The notes: generated by a model not told the origin, from the letters alone. A stretch of DNA of 64,000 nt from Cellulomonas sp. SG140 (GCF_025770785.1 NZ_JANZLA010000002.1:393698-457697); one strand, 5' to 3'. Shown: positions 7,952 through 17,268, counted from the stretch's first letter. A program made the numbers and translations.

Positions 7952-9844
7952 TCATGCCGTGCGACGGGTGCCCTCCGCCGCACGCGAGCGCGTCGGACGG
8001 TCGGGTGGTCTCGCGCCGCTCGTCGCGGCCTCGCTGAGCTCGTCGACGAGGGACTGGTCGCCGGTCGGCGGCAGGGCGAGCGCGACCGCCACGGCCGCCG
8101 CCGCATCCCGGACGGCCTGGGCCGAGGGGAGGGGGCACGACCACTCGTCGGAGATCTCCACGAGCCGGACCCCGGGCTGCTCGAGCCAAGCGAGCAGCAG
8201 ATCCGTCTCCTCCGGGTGCGCGGCGCCCGCCGGTGCCACGGGAGCGTCGACGTGCTCGCCGGTCGCCTGCAGGGTGGCGATCGCCAGGCGCGGGTCCACG
8301 TGGCGGTCGACGCGTGCGGTCCCGGCGAGCCGTCCGTGGCGGACGAGCACGATCTCCCAGCCGTGGTCGTCCGTCCGACGGGCCGCGACCAGCTCGGCGC
8401 ACCGAGCCAGGGGGGTGGTGCGCTGCACGCGGGTCGCGCCGCGCAGGTAGGCCGTCAAGCGGTCTCGCTCGGCGGCTGCCTCCTCGAACCTCTCCTGCGC
8501 GACCAGGGTTCCGATGCGGGTCCCGACGTGCTGGACGACGGCGCCGGGGTCTCCCGTCATCGCGGTCCGCAGGGGCTCGGTCGCAGCGGCGTACTGCGCC
8601 ACGTCCTGCGAGCCGATGCAGGGCGCACCGCAACGGCCGAGCTCCGCCAGCACGCACGCGGACGCGTCGGGCGGTGCCACGGCGGGCAGCCGACGGGTGC
8701 ACCGGCGGACCGGGAAGGCCTCGTGCAGCGCCTCGACGGCGAGCTGCGCTGCGGCACCGGAGGCGAAAGGACCGAGGAAGGCGGCGCCCGGCTCGTCCCG
8801 GACCTGCCGCACCACCGAGAGCCGGGGGAAGGGTTCCGACGTCAGCCGCACCCACGGCATGCGCTCGGGGGAGCGGGACCGCCGGTTGTAGCGGGGGGCG
8901 TGCTCGGCGATCAGCCGCAGCTCGCGCACCCGGGCCTCGAGCGGGGTGGCGCAGACGACGGGGTCGACGCGTACCGCCAGCCGCACCATCTCGGACATGC
9001 GCGCGCGCCGTTCGGCGGACGTGAAGTACGTGCGGACCCGGCGGCGCAGGGAGGTGGTCGAGGTCCCGACGTAGAGCACCTCGTCACGGGGACCGCGGAA
9101 CAGGTACACCCCCGGCGCGTCCGGCAGTCCGTCCGCCAGCGTCCGCTTGCGACGGACGTCGGTCGGCACCGGGTCGGCGGCGTCCGCCAGGTCCTCCAGG
9201 TGGGTGACGCCGAGCGGCCCCATCCGGTCGAGCAGCGCGTGCAGCACGTCCACGGTCGCCCGTGCGTCGTCGAGCGCGCGATGGTTCGGCGTGGTCGTGG
9301 CCCGGAACAGTGCCGCGAGGGAGGACAGCTTGTGGTTCGGAGCCTCGTCCCGGGTCACCACGCGGCGGGCGAGCCGGACGGTGTCGACCACGCGGAAGCC
9401 GGGCCAGGCATGTCCCGTCGCCGAGGCTGCGGCCCTCAGGAACCCCACGTCGAACGGGGCGTTGTGCGCCACCAGGACAGCGCCCCGGGCGAACTCGAGG
9501 AACGACGGCAGAACCTGCTCGATGCGCGGTGCTCCGACCAGCATCGACGTCGTGATCCCCGTCAGCACCTGGATGTAGGGCGGCACCGGACTACCCGGGT
9601 CGACGAGCGTCTGGAGCTCGCCGAGCACCTCGCCGCCGCGCACCTTGACGGCGCCGATCTCGGTGATCGCGCTGTCGCCCGGGCGCCCGCCGGTGGTCTC
9701 CAGGTCCACCACGACGAACGTGACCTCGGCCAGCGGGGTGCCGACGTCGTCGAGCGTCGGCTGCGTCGCCGTGGTCCCGGCCGGACGCGCGCCGCCGGCA
9801 GCAGGACCGGCCCACAACGGTCGCGGGCGGTGGTCCGTGTGCAT
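7952..9844 (-). CDS. DEDD 3'-5' exonuclease / GIY-YIG nuclease fusion
   Basis: A 630-residue two-domain protein. The first about 220 residues are a DnaQ-type exonuclease with ExoI FVVVDLETTGG, ExoII LVAHNAPFDVGFL and ExoIII HRALDDARATV. A UvrC-type GIY-YIG module follows (PGVYLFRG...VLYVGTST, RVRTYF), then a Cys-containing UvrC-like middle region. This architecture is known in actinobacteria beside PolIII epsilon-like and Cho-like proteins. A role in DNA repair is inferred. I place the start at the inner ATG because a TAGCGT hexamer lies 7 nt before it. An ATG 8 codons upstream overlaps that hexamer. Confidence 0.88.
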   Translation of the reverse strand: MHTDHRPRPLWAGPAAGGARPAGTTATQPTLDDVGTPLAEVTFVVVDLETTGGRPGDSAITEIGAVKVRGGEVLGELQTLVDPGSPVPPYIQVLTGITTSMLVGAPRIEQVLPSFLEFARGAVLVAHNAPFDVGFLRAAASATGHAWPGFRVVDTVRLARRVVTRDEAPNHKLSSLAALFRATTTPNHRALDDARATVDVLHALLDRMGPLGVTHLEDLADAADPVPTDVRRKRTLADGLPDAPGVYLFRGPRDEVLYVGTSTTSLRRRVRTYFTSAERRARMSEMVRLAVRVDPVVCATPLEARVRELRLIAEHAPRYNRRSRSPERMPWVRLTSEPFPRLSVVRQVRDEPGAAFLGPFASGAAAQLAVEALHEAFPVRRCTRRLPAVAPPDASACVLAELGRCGAPCIGSQDVAQYAAATEPLRTAMTGDPGAVVQHVGTRIGTLVAQERFEEAAAERDRLTAYLRGATRVQRTTPLARCAELVAARRTDDHGWEIVLVRHGRLAGTARVDRHVDPRLAIATLQATGEHVDAPVAPAGAAHPEETDLLLAWLEQPGVRLVEISDEWSCPLPSAQAVRDAAAAVAVALALPPTGDQSLVDELSEAATSGARPPDRPTRSRAAEGTRRTA

Positions 9845-9928
9845 GGCGGGCACGCTAGCCAGGGGCACCGACAGCCCCGCCGAGGCGCACCGGACGGACG
9901 TGTCGGTGGCTCTCGTTAGCGTCGCGCC

Positions 9929-10126
9929 ATGATCATCGACTGCGACGCGTGCACGGCGGGCCCCGCCGCGTGCGCCGACTGCGTGGTGACGTTCCTGATG
10001 GTCCCGGCCGGTACGCCGTCTGGCGTGGGAGGCGCGGTCGAGCTCGACGCCGGCGAGCGTGCCGCTCTCGACGTGCTGGCCGCGTCAGGGCTGGTGCCGC
10101 CGCTCCGGATCGACCTGACCGGCTGA
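9929..10126 (+). CDS. Small Cys-rich conserved actinobacterial protein
   Basis: A 65-residue protein with three cysteines in the first 20 residues (IDCDACTAGPAACADCVV), arranged C-x2-C-x7-C-x2-C. This could hold a metal or form a disulfide. The rest is a short acidic helix and a Leu-rich end. A TAGCGT hexamer 6 nt before the ATG marks a leaderless promoter, and codon use is typical, so I consider it a real gene. I recall similar short proteins in other actinobacteria but no function. It is divergent from the exonuclease gene with an 84-bp shared promoter region. Confidence 0.7.
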   Translation: MIIDCDACTAGPAACADCVVTFLMVPAGTPSGVGGAVELDAGERAALDVLAASGLVPPLRIDLTG

Positions 10127-10139
10127 GCGAACGGCACGC

Positions 10140-11951
10140 TCAGCCGTGCACCGGACCCTCGTACAGCGCGTCGACCTCGTGGGCGAAGTCCTTGAGGACC
10201 TCGGCGCGCCGCACGCTGAGCTTCGGGGTCAGGTAGCCGTTCGCGATGGTGAGGTCGCCCTCGAGGATGCGGTACTTGCGGATCGACTCCGCTCGCGACA
10301 CCGCCTGGTTGGTCCTCGCGACGGCCTTGTCCAGCGAGGCCAGCACGTCGGGGTCCTTGGCTGCGTCCTGCAGCGACATCGGCGGCTTGCCGTGCGCGGC
10401 GAGCCATCCCGGGACGCCTTCGGGGTCGAGCGTGATGAGGGCTCCGATGAACGGTCGCTGATCGCCGACCACCACGACCTGGCTGACCAACGGGTGCCCG
10501 CGCAGCCTGTCCTCCAGCACTGCGGGGGCCACGTTCTTGCCGCCGGCGGTGACGATGATCTCCTTCTTCCGGCCGGTGATCCGCAGGTAGCCCTCGTCGT
10601 CGAGGGCCCCGAGGTCACCGGTGCGGAACCAGCCGTCGACGAGCGCCGCGGCCGTCGCCTCCGGGTTGTTGTGGTACCCGCGGAAGACACCGATCCCGCG
10701 GACCTCCACCTCGCCGTCGGCCGCGATCCGCACAGAGGTGCCGGGCAGCGCGGGACCGACCGTGCCGATCTTCGACCGGTCGGGCAGGTTCACCGTCGCG
10801 GGCGCCGTGGTCTCGGTCAGGCCGTACCCCTCGAGCACGTGCAGCCCCGTGCCGCGGAAGAAGTGCCCCAGCCGCTCGCCGAGCGGCGCGCCGCCGGAGA
10901 TCGCCCACCGCGCCTGCCCGCCGAGCGCCGCCCGGATCCGCCGCAGCACGAGGACGTCGGCCACGAGGTGCTGGAGCTGCAACCACCGGCTCGGTCCGCC
11001 CGGGGTGTCGAGCGCCCGGGAGTAGACGATCGCCGTCTTCGCGGCACGCTGGAAGATGCCGCCCTTGCCGCCGGCTGCCGCCTTCTGCTCGGCGGAGTTG
11101 TAGACCTTCTCGAACACTCGTGGCACCGACAGCACGAAGGTGGGCCGGAACGCCTCGAGGTCGGGCAGCAGCGTCTTGGTGTCGGCGGTGTGCCCGAGCG
11201 TCGCCCCGGCCGCGACGGTCAGCACGTGCACGAACCGCGCGAACACGTGCGCGAGCGGCATGAAGAGCAACGTGCGGGAACCGTCGCCCTGCACCACCAC
11301 GTTCAGCTTCTCGACGGCGTTCACCGTGAGCTCGTAGAAGTTCCCGTGCGTCAGCTCGGCGCCCTTGGGCCGGCCGGTGGTTCCCGACGTGTAGATGATC
11401 GTGGCCAGGTCGTCCAGGTGAGCGAGGTGGCGGCGCTGCTCGACTTCCTCGACCGGGACGTGGGCGCCGTCACGCACCAGCGCGGCCACCGCGTCGTGGT
11501 CGATCACCAGCACGTCCCGCAGTTGCGGCACCTCGGCGCGGACCTGGTCGACCAGCTCGGCGTGGGCGGCCGTCTCCACCACCAGCAGGGAGACGGTGGA
11601 GTCGGACAGGATCCAGTGCACCTGCTCGGCCGAGGACGTCTCGTACACCGGCACGGTGACGGCGCCGGCCCGCCAGATCGCCCAGTCGAGGAGCGACCAC
11701 TCGTAGCGGGTGCGGGACATGATGCCGACCCGGTCGCCCGGCTGCACCCCACGGGACACGAGCCCGCGGGCGACCGCCGTGATCTCGGCGTCCAGCGCGC
11801 GAGCCGTCGTCGTGGCCCACGGACCGCCGTCGGGGGACCGTCGCTCCATGAGGACCCGGTCCGGCGTCGCCGCGACCCGCTCCGCGAAGAGGTCGTTCAG
11901 GTTCCGCGACCGATCGACCTCGACCACGAGCGGGGAGGAGGACTCGTCCAT
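10140..11951 (-). CDS. Long-chain fatty acyl-CoA synthetase (AMP-binding)
   Basis: A 603-residue member of the ANL adenylating superfamily, FadD15/FadD-like. The P-loop motif is YTSGTTGRPKGAE, followed by EGYGLTETTAP (A5), FRTGDLGALDDEG (A7) and ITGRKKEIIVTAGGKNV (A8/A10). The N-terminus NLNDLFAERVAATPDR matches bacterial AMP-forming long-chain acyl-CoA synthetases. It would activate fatty acids for lipid synthesis or beta-oxidation. The ATG has GGAG upstream. A TATCCT element about 35 nt upstream of the start is a plausible -10. Confidence 0.92.
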   Translation of the reverse strand: MDESSSPLVVEVDRSRNLNDLFAERVAATPDRVLMERRSPDGGPWATTTARALDAEITAVARGLVSRGVQPGDRVGIMSRTRYEWSLLDWAIWRAGAVTVPVYETSSAEQVHWILSDSTVSLLVVETAAHAELVDQVRAEVPQLRDVLVIDHDAVAALVRDGAHVPVEEVEQRRHLAHLDDLATIIYTSGTTGRPKGAELTHGNFYELTVNAVEKLNVVVQGDGSRTLLFMPLAHVFARFVHVLTVAAGATLGHTADTKTLLPDLEAFRPTFVLSVPRVFEKVYNSAEQKAAAGGKGGIFQRAAKTAIVYSRALDTPGGPSRWLQLQHLVADVLVLRRIRAALGGQARWAISGGAPLGERLGHFFRGTGLHVLEGYGLTETTAPATVNLPDRSKIGTVGPALPGTSVRIAADGEVEVRGIGVFRGYHNNPEATAAALVDGWFRTGDLGALDDEGYLRITGRKKEIIVTAGGKNVAPAVLEDRLRGHPLVSQVVVVGDQRPFIGALITLDPEGVPGWLAAHGKPPMSLQDAAKDPDVLASLDKAVARTNQAVSRAESIRKYRILEGDLTIANGYLTPKLSVRRAEVLKDFAHEVDALYEGPVHG

Positions 11952-12148
11952 GCTGACTCCAGTGGCAGACGACGACGTGTATCGCGAGGATACGGGACGT
12001 TCGACCCCCTCTCTCGGGCAGACCTGGCACTTGTCGCGGGGGGCCGCACGTCGTCGGCGGCAGGCTGCGGCTCGCCCCGCCCCGCGGGCGCTAGCGTGGG
12101 CCCGCGCATCGGGACGTCGGTGCGGACGGACGAGGGAACGGGCACCAC

Positions 12149-13099
12149 ATGCACGCCATCGGTGTGGACATCGGCGGGACCAAGATCGCTGCGGGCGTCG
12201 TCGACGACGACGGTCGGATCCTGGCGCAGACCCGGCGGGACACGGACCCGACCGATGCGACCACCGTGGACCGGGGTGTGGTCGACGTCTGCCGAGAGCT
12301 GATGGCCGACTACGAGGTGGGCGCGATCGGTCTGGCCGCTCCGGGCTTCATCGGGGCCGACCGTGCGACGGTGGGCTTCACGCCGAACCTTCCGTGGCGA
12401 GACCACCCGCTGCGTGACGCCGTGGCGACGGCGCTGCGGACCGAGGTGCCGATCGTCGTCGAGAACGACGCCAACGCCGCCGGCTGGGCCGAGTACCGGT
12501 TCGGCGTGGCAGACGGTGTCACCGACATGGTCACGCTCACGTTGGGCACCGGGCTCGGCGGCGCCATCGTCTCGGGCGGGCGCCTGGTGCGCGGCCGTTG
12601 GGGTGTGGCCGCCGAGATCGGCCACCTCCGCGTGGTGCCCGAGGGGCACGTGTGCGGGTGCGGTCAGCGCGGCTGCTGGGAGCAGTACGTGTCCGGCAGC
12701 GCGCTCGTGCGGGACGCGCATGCGATCGCGCAGCAGCGCCCGGACCGGGCGGCCCGGCTGCTCGAGCTCGCGGGCGGCAAGTGGCGCAAGATCACCGGGC
12801 TGCACGTCACGCAGGCCGCCGAGGAGGGCGACGAGCTGGCCATCGAGCTGCTCGCGGACATCGGCCGGTGGGTCGGTCAGGGTGCCGCGTCCGTCGCGGC
12901 GCTCCTGGACCCCGAGCTGTTCGTGGTCGGCGGTGGGCTCTCCGCAGCCGGCGAGCTGGTGATGGCGCCTGCACGTACCGCGTTCCTCGAGCACCTGTCC
13001 GCGCGTGGGCATCACCCGGAGGCGCGCTTCGCCATCGCCTCGATGGGCAACGAGGCCGGCATGGTGGGCGCGGCCGACCTGGCGCGGCTCGAGTCCTAG
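12149..13099 (+). CDS. glk: ROK-family glucokinase
   Basis: A 316-residue cytoplasmic sugar kinase. The N-terminal phosphate loop is VDIGGTKIAAG, the sugar-binding ENDANAAGWAEY follows, and the ROK zinc motif GHVCGCGQRGCWEQY lies at about residues 165-180. This composition matches actinobacterial ATP or polyphosphate/ATP glucokinases (GlkA type). Which phosphate donor is used cannot be read here. A TAGCGT -10 lies about 52 nt before the ATG, with a GAGGGAACGGG leader, so this gene has a normal 5' UTR. The next plus-strand gene is the acyltransferase. Confidence 0.92.
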   Translation: MHAIGVDIGGTKIAAGVVDDDGRILAQTRRDTDPTDATTVDRGVVDVCRELMADYEVGAIGLAAPGFIGADRATVGFTPNLPWRDHPLRDAVATALRTEVPIVVENDANAAGWAEYRFGVADGVTDMVTLTLGTGLGGAIVSGGRLVRGRWGVAAEIGHLRVVPEGHVCGCGQRGCWEQYVSGSALVRDAHAIAQQRPDRAARLLELAGGKWRKITGLHVTQAAEEGDELAIELLADIGRWVGQGAASVAALLDPELFVVGGGLSAAGELVMAPARTAFLEHLSARGHHPEARFAIASMGNEAGMVGAADLARLES

Positions 13100-13112
13100 C
13101 GGGGGTCGCGCC

Positions 13113-13619
13113 TCAGACGACCGCGCCGGAGTCGTCGTCCCCCTCGTCGCGCCGGTGCGGCATGCGCCAGACGAGCACGCCGAGCCCTGCGACGAACGTG
13201 GCTCCGGCGATCGCCAGGAGCCACCCCGGCGCGTCCGGCCAGGCGAGCACGAGGACGACGAAGAGGACGGGCATCCCGATCGCCGCGGTCCAGGCAAGCG
13301 TGAGCAGGGGATCGCCACCGAGCACGGGACCCGGGTCGGGCGGGACGAAGTGCTCGCTCGCGTCGACGGCCGCCTCGGCCGCGTCCTGCTGCGCGCTGCC
13401 GTCCCAGTCCCGACCGGTCAGCTCGGCCGCTGCAGGAGGCTGGTGGACGCCGGCGGCGTGCTGCTCCCGATCGGCGTCCGGCCGGTGGTCCGCGCGGTCG
13501 ACGTGTGCCGACGGTGTCTCGAGGTCGGCGAGCTCTGCGACGATCTGTGCCCAGCGTGCGTCGACGGCGGCCTGGTCCGGCTCGCCGGCGTCGGCGTCGT
13601 CGTCGGGACGCTGCGGCAT
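13113..13619 (-). CDS. Hypothetical protein with two C-terminal membrane helices
   Basis: 168 residues. The first about 105 are hydrophilic, acidic and rich in Asp, Ala and His, with no recognised domain. After the segment FVPPDPGPVLGGDP come two hydrophobic helices (LLTLAWTAAIGMPVLFVVLVLAW and GWLLAIAGATFVAGLGVLVW) and a short charged tail. The FVPPxPGP...DP pattern before a helical hairpin is common in actinobacterial small membrane proteins of unknown role. TAGAGT lies 6 nt before the ATG, indicating a leaderless start. It is convergent with the glucokinase gene. Confidence 0.75.
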   Translation of the reverse strand: MPQRPDDDADAGEPDQAAVDARWAQIVAELADLETPSAHVDRADHRPDADREQHAAGVHQPPAAAELTGRDWDGSAQQDAAEAAVDASEHFVPPDPGPVLGGDPLLTLAWTAAIGMPVLFVVLVLAWPDAPGWLLAIAGATFVAGLGVLVWRMPHRRDEGDDDSGAVV

Positions 13620-13718
13620 GGATGCACTCTAGAGTCGGACCCAGCAGTCGGCGTGGTGCCCCAGGGCATCGCGACAGGGACGTCGAGCTGCGCCGCTGCC
13701 CGGTCGAGGAGTTGAGCG

Positions 13719-14513
13719 TTGTTCTACTGGTTGATGAAGCGCATCTTCGTCGGACCCCTGCTGCGGCTGGTGTACCGGCCGTGGGTCCGTGGCGTGGAGA
13801 ACGTGCCGACGGATGGTCCCGCCATCCTGGCGAGCAACCACCTGGCCGTCATCGACTCGTTCTTCCTGCCGCTCGTGCTCTCGCGCGAGATCGTCTTCAT
13901 CGGCAAGCAGGAGTACTTCACCGGCCGCGGCATCAAGGGCCGGCTGACCGCGGGCTTCATGCGCGGCGTCGGCACCATCCCGGTGGACCGCGGGGGTGGC
14001 AAGGCGGGGGAGGCGGCGCTGCGGACGGGACTGCGCCGGTTGGGCGAAGGCGGGCTCTTCGGCATCTATCCCGAGGGCACGCGCAGCCCCGACGGCCGGC
14101 TCTACCGAGGCAAGACGGGCGTGGCGCGGCTCGCGCTGGAGTCCGGCGCTCCGGTGATCCCCGTCGCGATGGTCGGCACCAACATCGCGCAGCCGATCGG
14201 CCGCACGATCCCCAAGGTGATGCGGATCGGCATCGTGATCGGCGAGCCGCTCGACTTCAGCCGCTACCGCGGCATGGAGAACGACCGGTTCATCCTCCGG
14301 TCCGTGACCGACGAGATCATGTACGCCCTGATGAGCATCTCGGGCCAGGAGTACGTGGACGTCTACGCGGCGACCCAGAAGGCCCGGATCGCCACCGGCC
14401 ACCCGGCGGTGACGGGTGACGCGACGGACCACCTGCCGGCCGCTCCCGGCGGGCGTCCGGTGCCCGACGTCCAGGTTCCGGTCGAGCCGCCGACCGCGGA
14501 GGCCGGTCAGTAG
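13719..14513 (+). CDS. 1-acyl-sn-glycerol-3-phosphate acyltransferase family protein (PlsC-like)
   Basis: A 264-residue acyltransferase. The NHLAVID block gives the catalytic HX4D, GTIPVDRGG is block II, and YPEGTRSPDGRLYRGKTG is block III. It probably acylates lysophosphatidic acid or a related acceptor at the membrane. The start is a TTG codon: GAGGAG lies 6 nt upstream and no ATG or GTG fits before the conserved MKRIFVGPLLRLVYRP segment. The hydrophilic Pro-rich C-terminal tail is not conserved. A TAGGAT hexamer overlapping its stop codon may drive the next gene. Confidence 0.88.
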   Translation: MFYWLMKRIFVGPLLRLVYRPWVRGVENVPTDGPAILASNHLAVIDSFFLPLVLSREIVFIGKQEYFTGRGIKGRLTAGFMRGVGTIPVDRGGGKAGEAALRTGLRRLGEGGLFGIYPEGTRSPDGRLYRGKTGVARLALESGAPVIPVAMVGTNIAQPIGRTIPKVMRIGIVIGEPLDFSRYRGMENDRFILRSVTDEIMYALMSISGQEYVDVYAATQKARIATGHPAVTGDATDHLPAAPGGRPVPDVQVPVEPPTAEAGQ

Positions 14514-14587
14514 GATGGCCGGCGCGCCTGGCGCGTCCCCGTGCAGCCGCGGCTGCATACCCGTGCTCGATCGAGAGGTGTTCCCCC

Positions 14588-15811
14588 ATGTCGGTCCGTC
14601 GCGTCGCTCTCCTCACCGCAGGCGGCTTCGCCCCGTGCCTGTCCTCGGCCGTCGGCGGGCTGATCGAGCGCTACACGGAGATCGCCCCCGAGATCGAGAT
14701 CATCGCCTACCAGCACGGCTACCACGGCCTGCTGCGCGGGGAGAAGATCGTGGTGGACGAGGAGGGCCGCAAGAAGGCCGGCATCCTGCACCGCTTCGGC
14801 GGCTCGCCCATCGGGAACTCCCGGGTGAAGCTGACCAACGCCAAGGACTGCGTCAAGCGCGGCCTGGTCAAGGAGGGTGAGAACCCGCTGCACGTGGCGG
14901 CCGAGCAGCTCAAGGCCGACGGGGTCGACGTGCTGCACACCATCGGTGGCGACGACACCAACACCACCGCCGCGGACCTGGCCGCCTACCTCGCCGAGAA
15001 CGACTACCCGCTGACGGTCGTGGGGCTGCCCAAGACGATCGACAACGACGTCGTGCCGATCCGCCAGTCCCTCGGCGCATGGACCGCCGCCGAGGAGGCG
15101 GCGGGCTTCGCGGCGAACATCATCGGCGAGCACCGCTCCGGCCCCCGGATGCTGATCGTGCACGAGGTGATGGGTCGGCACTGCGGGTGGCTGACCGCCG
15201 CCGCCGCGTCCGAGTACCGCAAGTGGCTCGACCTGCAGGAGTGGGTGCCGAGCCTGGGCCTGACGCGTGAGCGCTGGGACATCCACGCCGTCTTCCTGCC
15301 CGAGCTGGCGCTCGACATCGACGCCGAGGCGGCGCGCCTCAAGGCGATCATGGACACCCAGGGGAACGTCAACATCTTCTTGTCCGAGGGCGCCGGGATG
15401 AACGAGATCGTCGCCCAGAAGGAGGCCGCGGGCGAGGAGGTCGCTCGGGACGCCTTCGGTCACGTCAAGCTCGACACGATCAACCCGGGCCAGTGGTTCG
15501 CCAAGCAGTTCGCCGCCAAGCTCGGCGCCGAGAAGGTCATGGTCCAGAAGTCCGGCTACTACTCGCGCGCCGCCGCCGCGAACGCCGAGGACCTGCGCCT
15601 CATCAAGTCGATGACGGACCTGGCCGTCGAGTGCGCGCTGCGCGGCGAGGCCGGCGTCATCGGTCACGACGAGGAGAACGGCGACCGTCTGCGTGCGATC
15701 GAGTTCCCGCGGATCGCCGGCGGCAAGGCGTTCGACGTCACGCAGCCCTGGTTCGGCCGGCTGCTGGCGGACATCGGCCAGCCGCTGGTCGCAGCGGCTT
15801 CCCACGCATGA
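14588..15811 (+). CDS. pfp: Pyrophosphate-dependent 6-phosphofructokinase
   Basis: A 407-residue phosphofructokinase. The donor-site motif is GGDDT at residues 120-124, where D123 replaces the Gly of ATP enzymes. The catalytic loop reads GLPKTIDNDV with Lys in place of Gly. Both substitutions are the known markers of PPi use, making the step fructose-6-phosphate plus PPi to fructose-1,6-bisphosphate reversible. MGRHCGWLTAAAA is the sugar-site segment. GAGAGG precedes the ATG. Its stop overlaps the DAHP synthase start (ATGA). Confidence 0.93.
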   Translation: MSVRRVALLTAGGFAPCLSSAVGGLIERYTEIAPEIEIIAYQHGYHGLLRGEKIVVDEEGRKKAGILHRFGGSPIGNSRVKLTNAKDCVKRGLVKEGENPLHVAAEQLKADGVDVLHTIGGDDTNTTAADLAAYLAENDYPLTVVGLPKTIDNDVVPIRQSLGAWTAAEEAAGFAANIIGEHRSGPRMLIVHEVMGRHCGWLTAAAASEYRKWLDLQEWVPSLGLTRERWDIHAVFLPELALDIDAEAARLKAIMDTQGNVNIFLSEGAGMNEIVAQKEAAGEEVARDAFGHVKLDTINPGQWFAKQFAAKLGAEKVMVQKSGYYSRAAAANAEDLRLIKSMTDLAVECALRGEAGVIGHDEENGDRLRAIEFPRIAGGKAFDVTQPWFGRLLADIGQPLVAAASHA

Positions 15812-17160
15812 GCGTGGAGCCGGACCCCGGGGTTCTGGAGGGTCTGGACGCCTGGGAGGGCCTCTCGGCCGAGCAGCAGCCCTCGTGGCCGGACGCCACG
15901 CGGCTTCGGCAGGTGCGCGAGAAGCTCGCGACCCTGCCGCCGCTCGTCTTCGCCGGTGAGGCGGATGCGCTGCGGGCCAAGCTCGCCGCGGCGGGCCGTG
16001 GCGAGGCGTTCCTGCTCCAGGGCGGGGACTGCGCCGAGATCTTCGCCGAGGCGACCGCGGACCGGATCCGCCACAAGATCATGACGGTCCTCCAGATGGC
16101 CGTGGTGCTCACGTACGGCGCCAGCCTGCCCGTCATCAAGATGGGCCGGATGGCCGGCCAGTACGCCAAGCCGCGCAGCGCCGACACCGAGACGCGGGAC
16201 GGCGTGACCCTGCCGGCCTTCCGTGGGGACATCGTGAACGGCTACGCCTTCACGCCAGCGGACCGGACCCCGGACCCGGAGCGACTGCTCGAGGCCTACC
16301 ACACGTCGGCGTCGACCCTGAATCTGATCAGGGCGTTCACCACCGGCGGCTTCGCCTCCCTGCTCCGGGTGCACGAGTGGAACCGCGGCTTCACCGCCAA
16401 CCCGGCGTACTCCCGCTACGAGGAGATCGCGGCGGAGATCGACCGGGCGATCCGGTTCATGGCTGCCTGCGGCGCGGACTTCGACGCCCTGCGGGCCGTC
16501 GACTTCTACGCCAGCCACGAGGGTCTGCTGCTGGACTACGAGCGGCCCCTGACGCGGATCGACTCGCGCACCGGCCTGCCGTACGACTGCTCGGGCCACT
16601 TCCTGTGGATCGGCGAGCGCACCCGCAAGCTGGACGGTGCGCACATCGACTACTTCTCCCGCGTGCAAAACCCGCTCGGCGTCAAGCTCGGCCCGACGAC
16701 CACGGGTGACGAGGCGCTGGCCCTGATGGACCGGCTGAACCCGAACGGCGAGCCGGGCCGCCTGACCTTCATCACGCGGATGGGCGCGGGCCTGGTCCGC
16801 GACCGGCTGCCTGCCCTGGTGGCGAAGGTCACCGCCGACGGTCGGCCGATCACGTGGGTATGCGACCCGATGCACGGCAACGGCATCGTCTCCTCGTCCG
16901 GCTACAAGACGAGGCGCTTCGCGGACGTGATCGACGAGGTGGCCGGCTTCTTCGAGGTGCACCGGGCCCTCGGGACGGTCCCCGGAGGCCTGCACATCGA
17001 GCTGACCGGCGACGACGTCACCGAGGTGCTCGGCGGCACCGAGGAGATCGACGAGGAGGGGCTGTCGCGGCGCTACGAGACCCGCGTCGACCCCCGGCTG
17101 AACCACCAGCAGTCGCTCGAGCTGGCCTTCCAGGTGGTGGAGCTGCTCCGTCGCTCATGA
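15808..17160 (+). CDS. aroG: Class II 3-deoxy-7-phosphoheptulonate (DAHP) synthase
   Basis: A 450-residue plant/mycobacterial-type DAHP synthase, catalysing PEP plus erythrose-4-phosphate to DAHP, the first shikimate-pathway step. Family motifs are LQGGDCAE, MGRMAGQYAKPRS, LLRVHEWNRGF, THIRMG-like ITRMGAGLVRD, and WVCDPMHGNG with the metal-binding His. The ATG overlapping the pfp stop gives the expected N-terminus. Coupling to pfp links a PEP/glycolysis enzyme to aromatic synthesis. A strong terminator follows. Confidence 0.94.
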   Translation: MSVEPDPGVLEGLDAWEGLSAEQQPSWPDATRLRQVREKLATLPPLVFAGEADALRAKLAAAGRGEAFLLQGGDCAEIFAEATADRIRHKIMTVLQMAVVLTYGASLPVIKMGRMAGQYAKPRSADTETRDGVTLPAFRGDIVNGYAFTPADRTPDPERLLEAYHTSASTLNLIRAFTTGGFASLLRVHEWNRGFTANPAYSRYEEIAAEIDRAIRFMAACGADFDALRAVDFYASHEGLLLDYERPLTRIDSRTGLPYDCSGHFLWIGERTRKLDGAHIDYFSRVQNPLGVKLGPTTTGDEALALMDRLNPNGEPGRLTFITRMGAGLVRDRLPALVAKVTADGRPITWVCDPMHGNGIVSSSGYKTRRFADVIDEVAGFFEVHRALGTVPGGLHIELTGDDVTEVLGGTEEIDEEGLSRRYETRVDPRLNHQQSLELAFQVVELLRRS

Positions 17161-17175
17161 GAGTGGCGCGCGTAC

Positions 17176-17215
17176 GACGAGGCCCCGTTCCCCGCTGGGG
17201 AGACGGGGCCTCGTC
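17176..17215. terminator. Terminator hairpin between DAHP synthase and the PASTA kinase
   Basis: A 12-bp perfect stem (17176-17187 with 17204-17215) encloses a loop that itself contains TCCCC/GGGGA, so the hairpin can extend to a longer imperfect stem. It lies between two convergent genes and can serve both strands. Confidence 0.8.
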
Positions 17216-17268
17216 ACGGTCGGGGACCGTCGTCGGGGAGGCTCGCTCCGCGGCTGGCGGCCGCTGGG

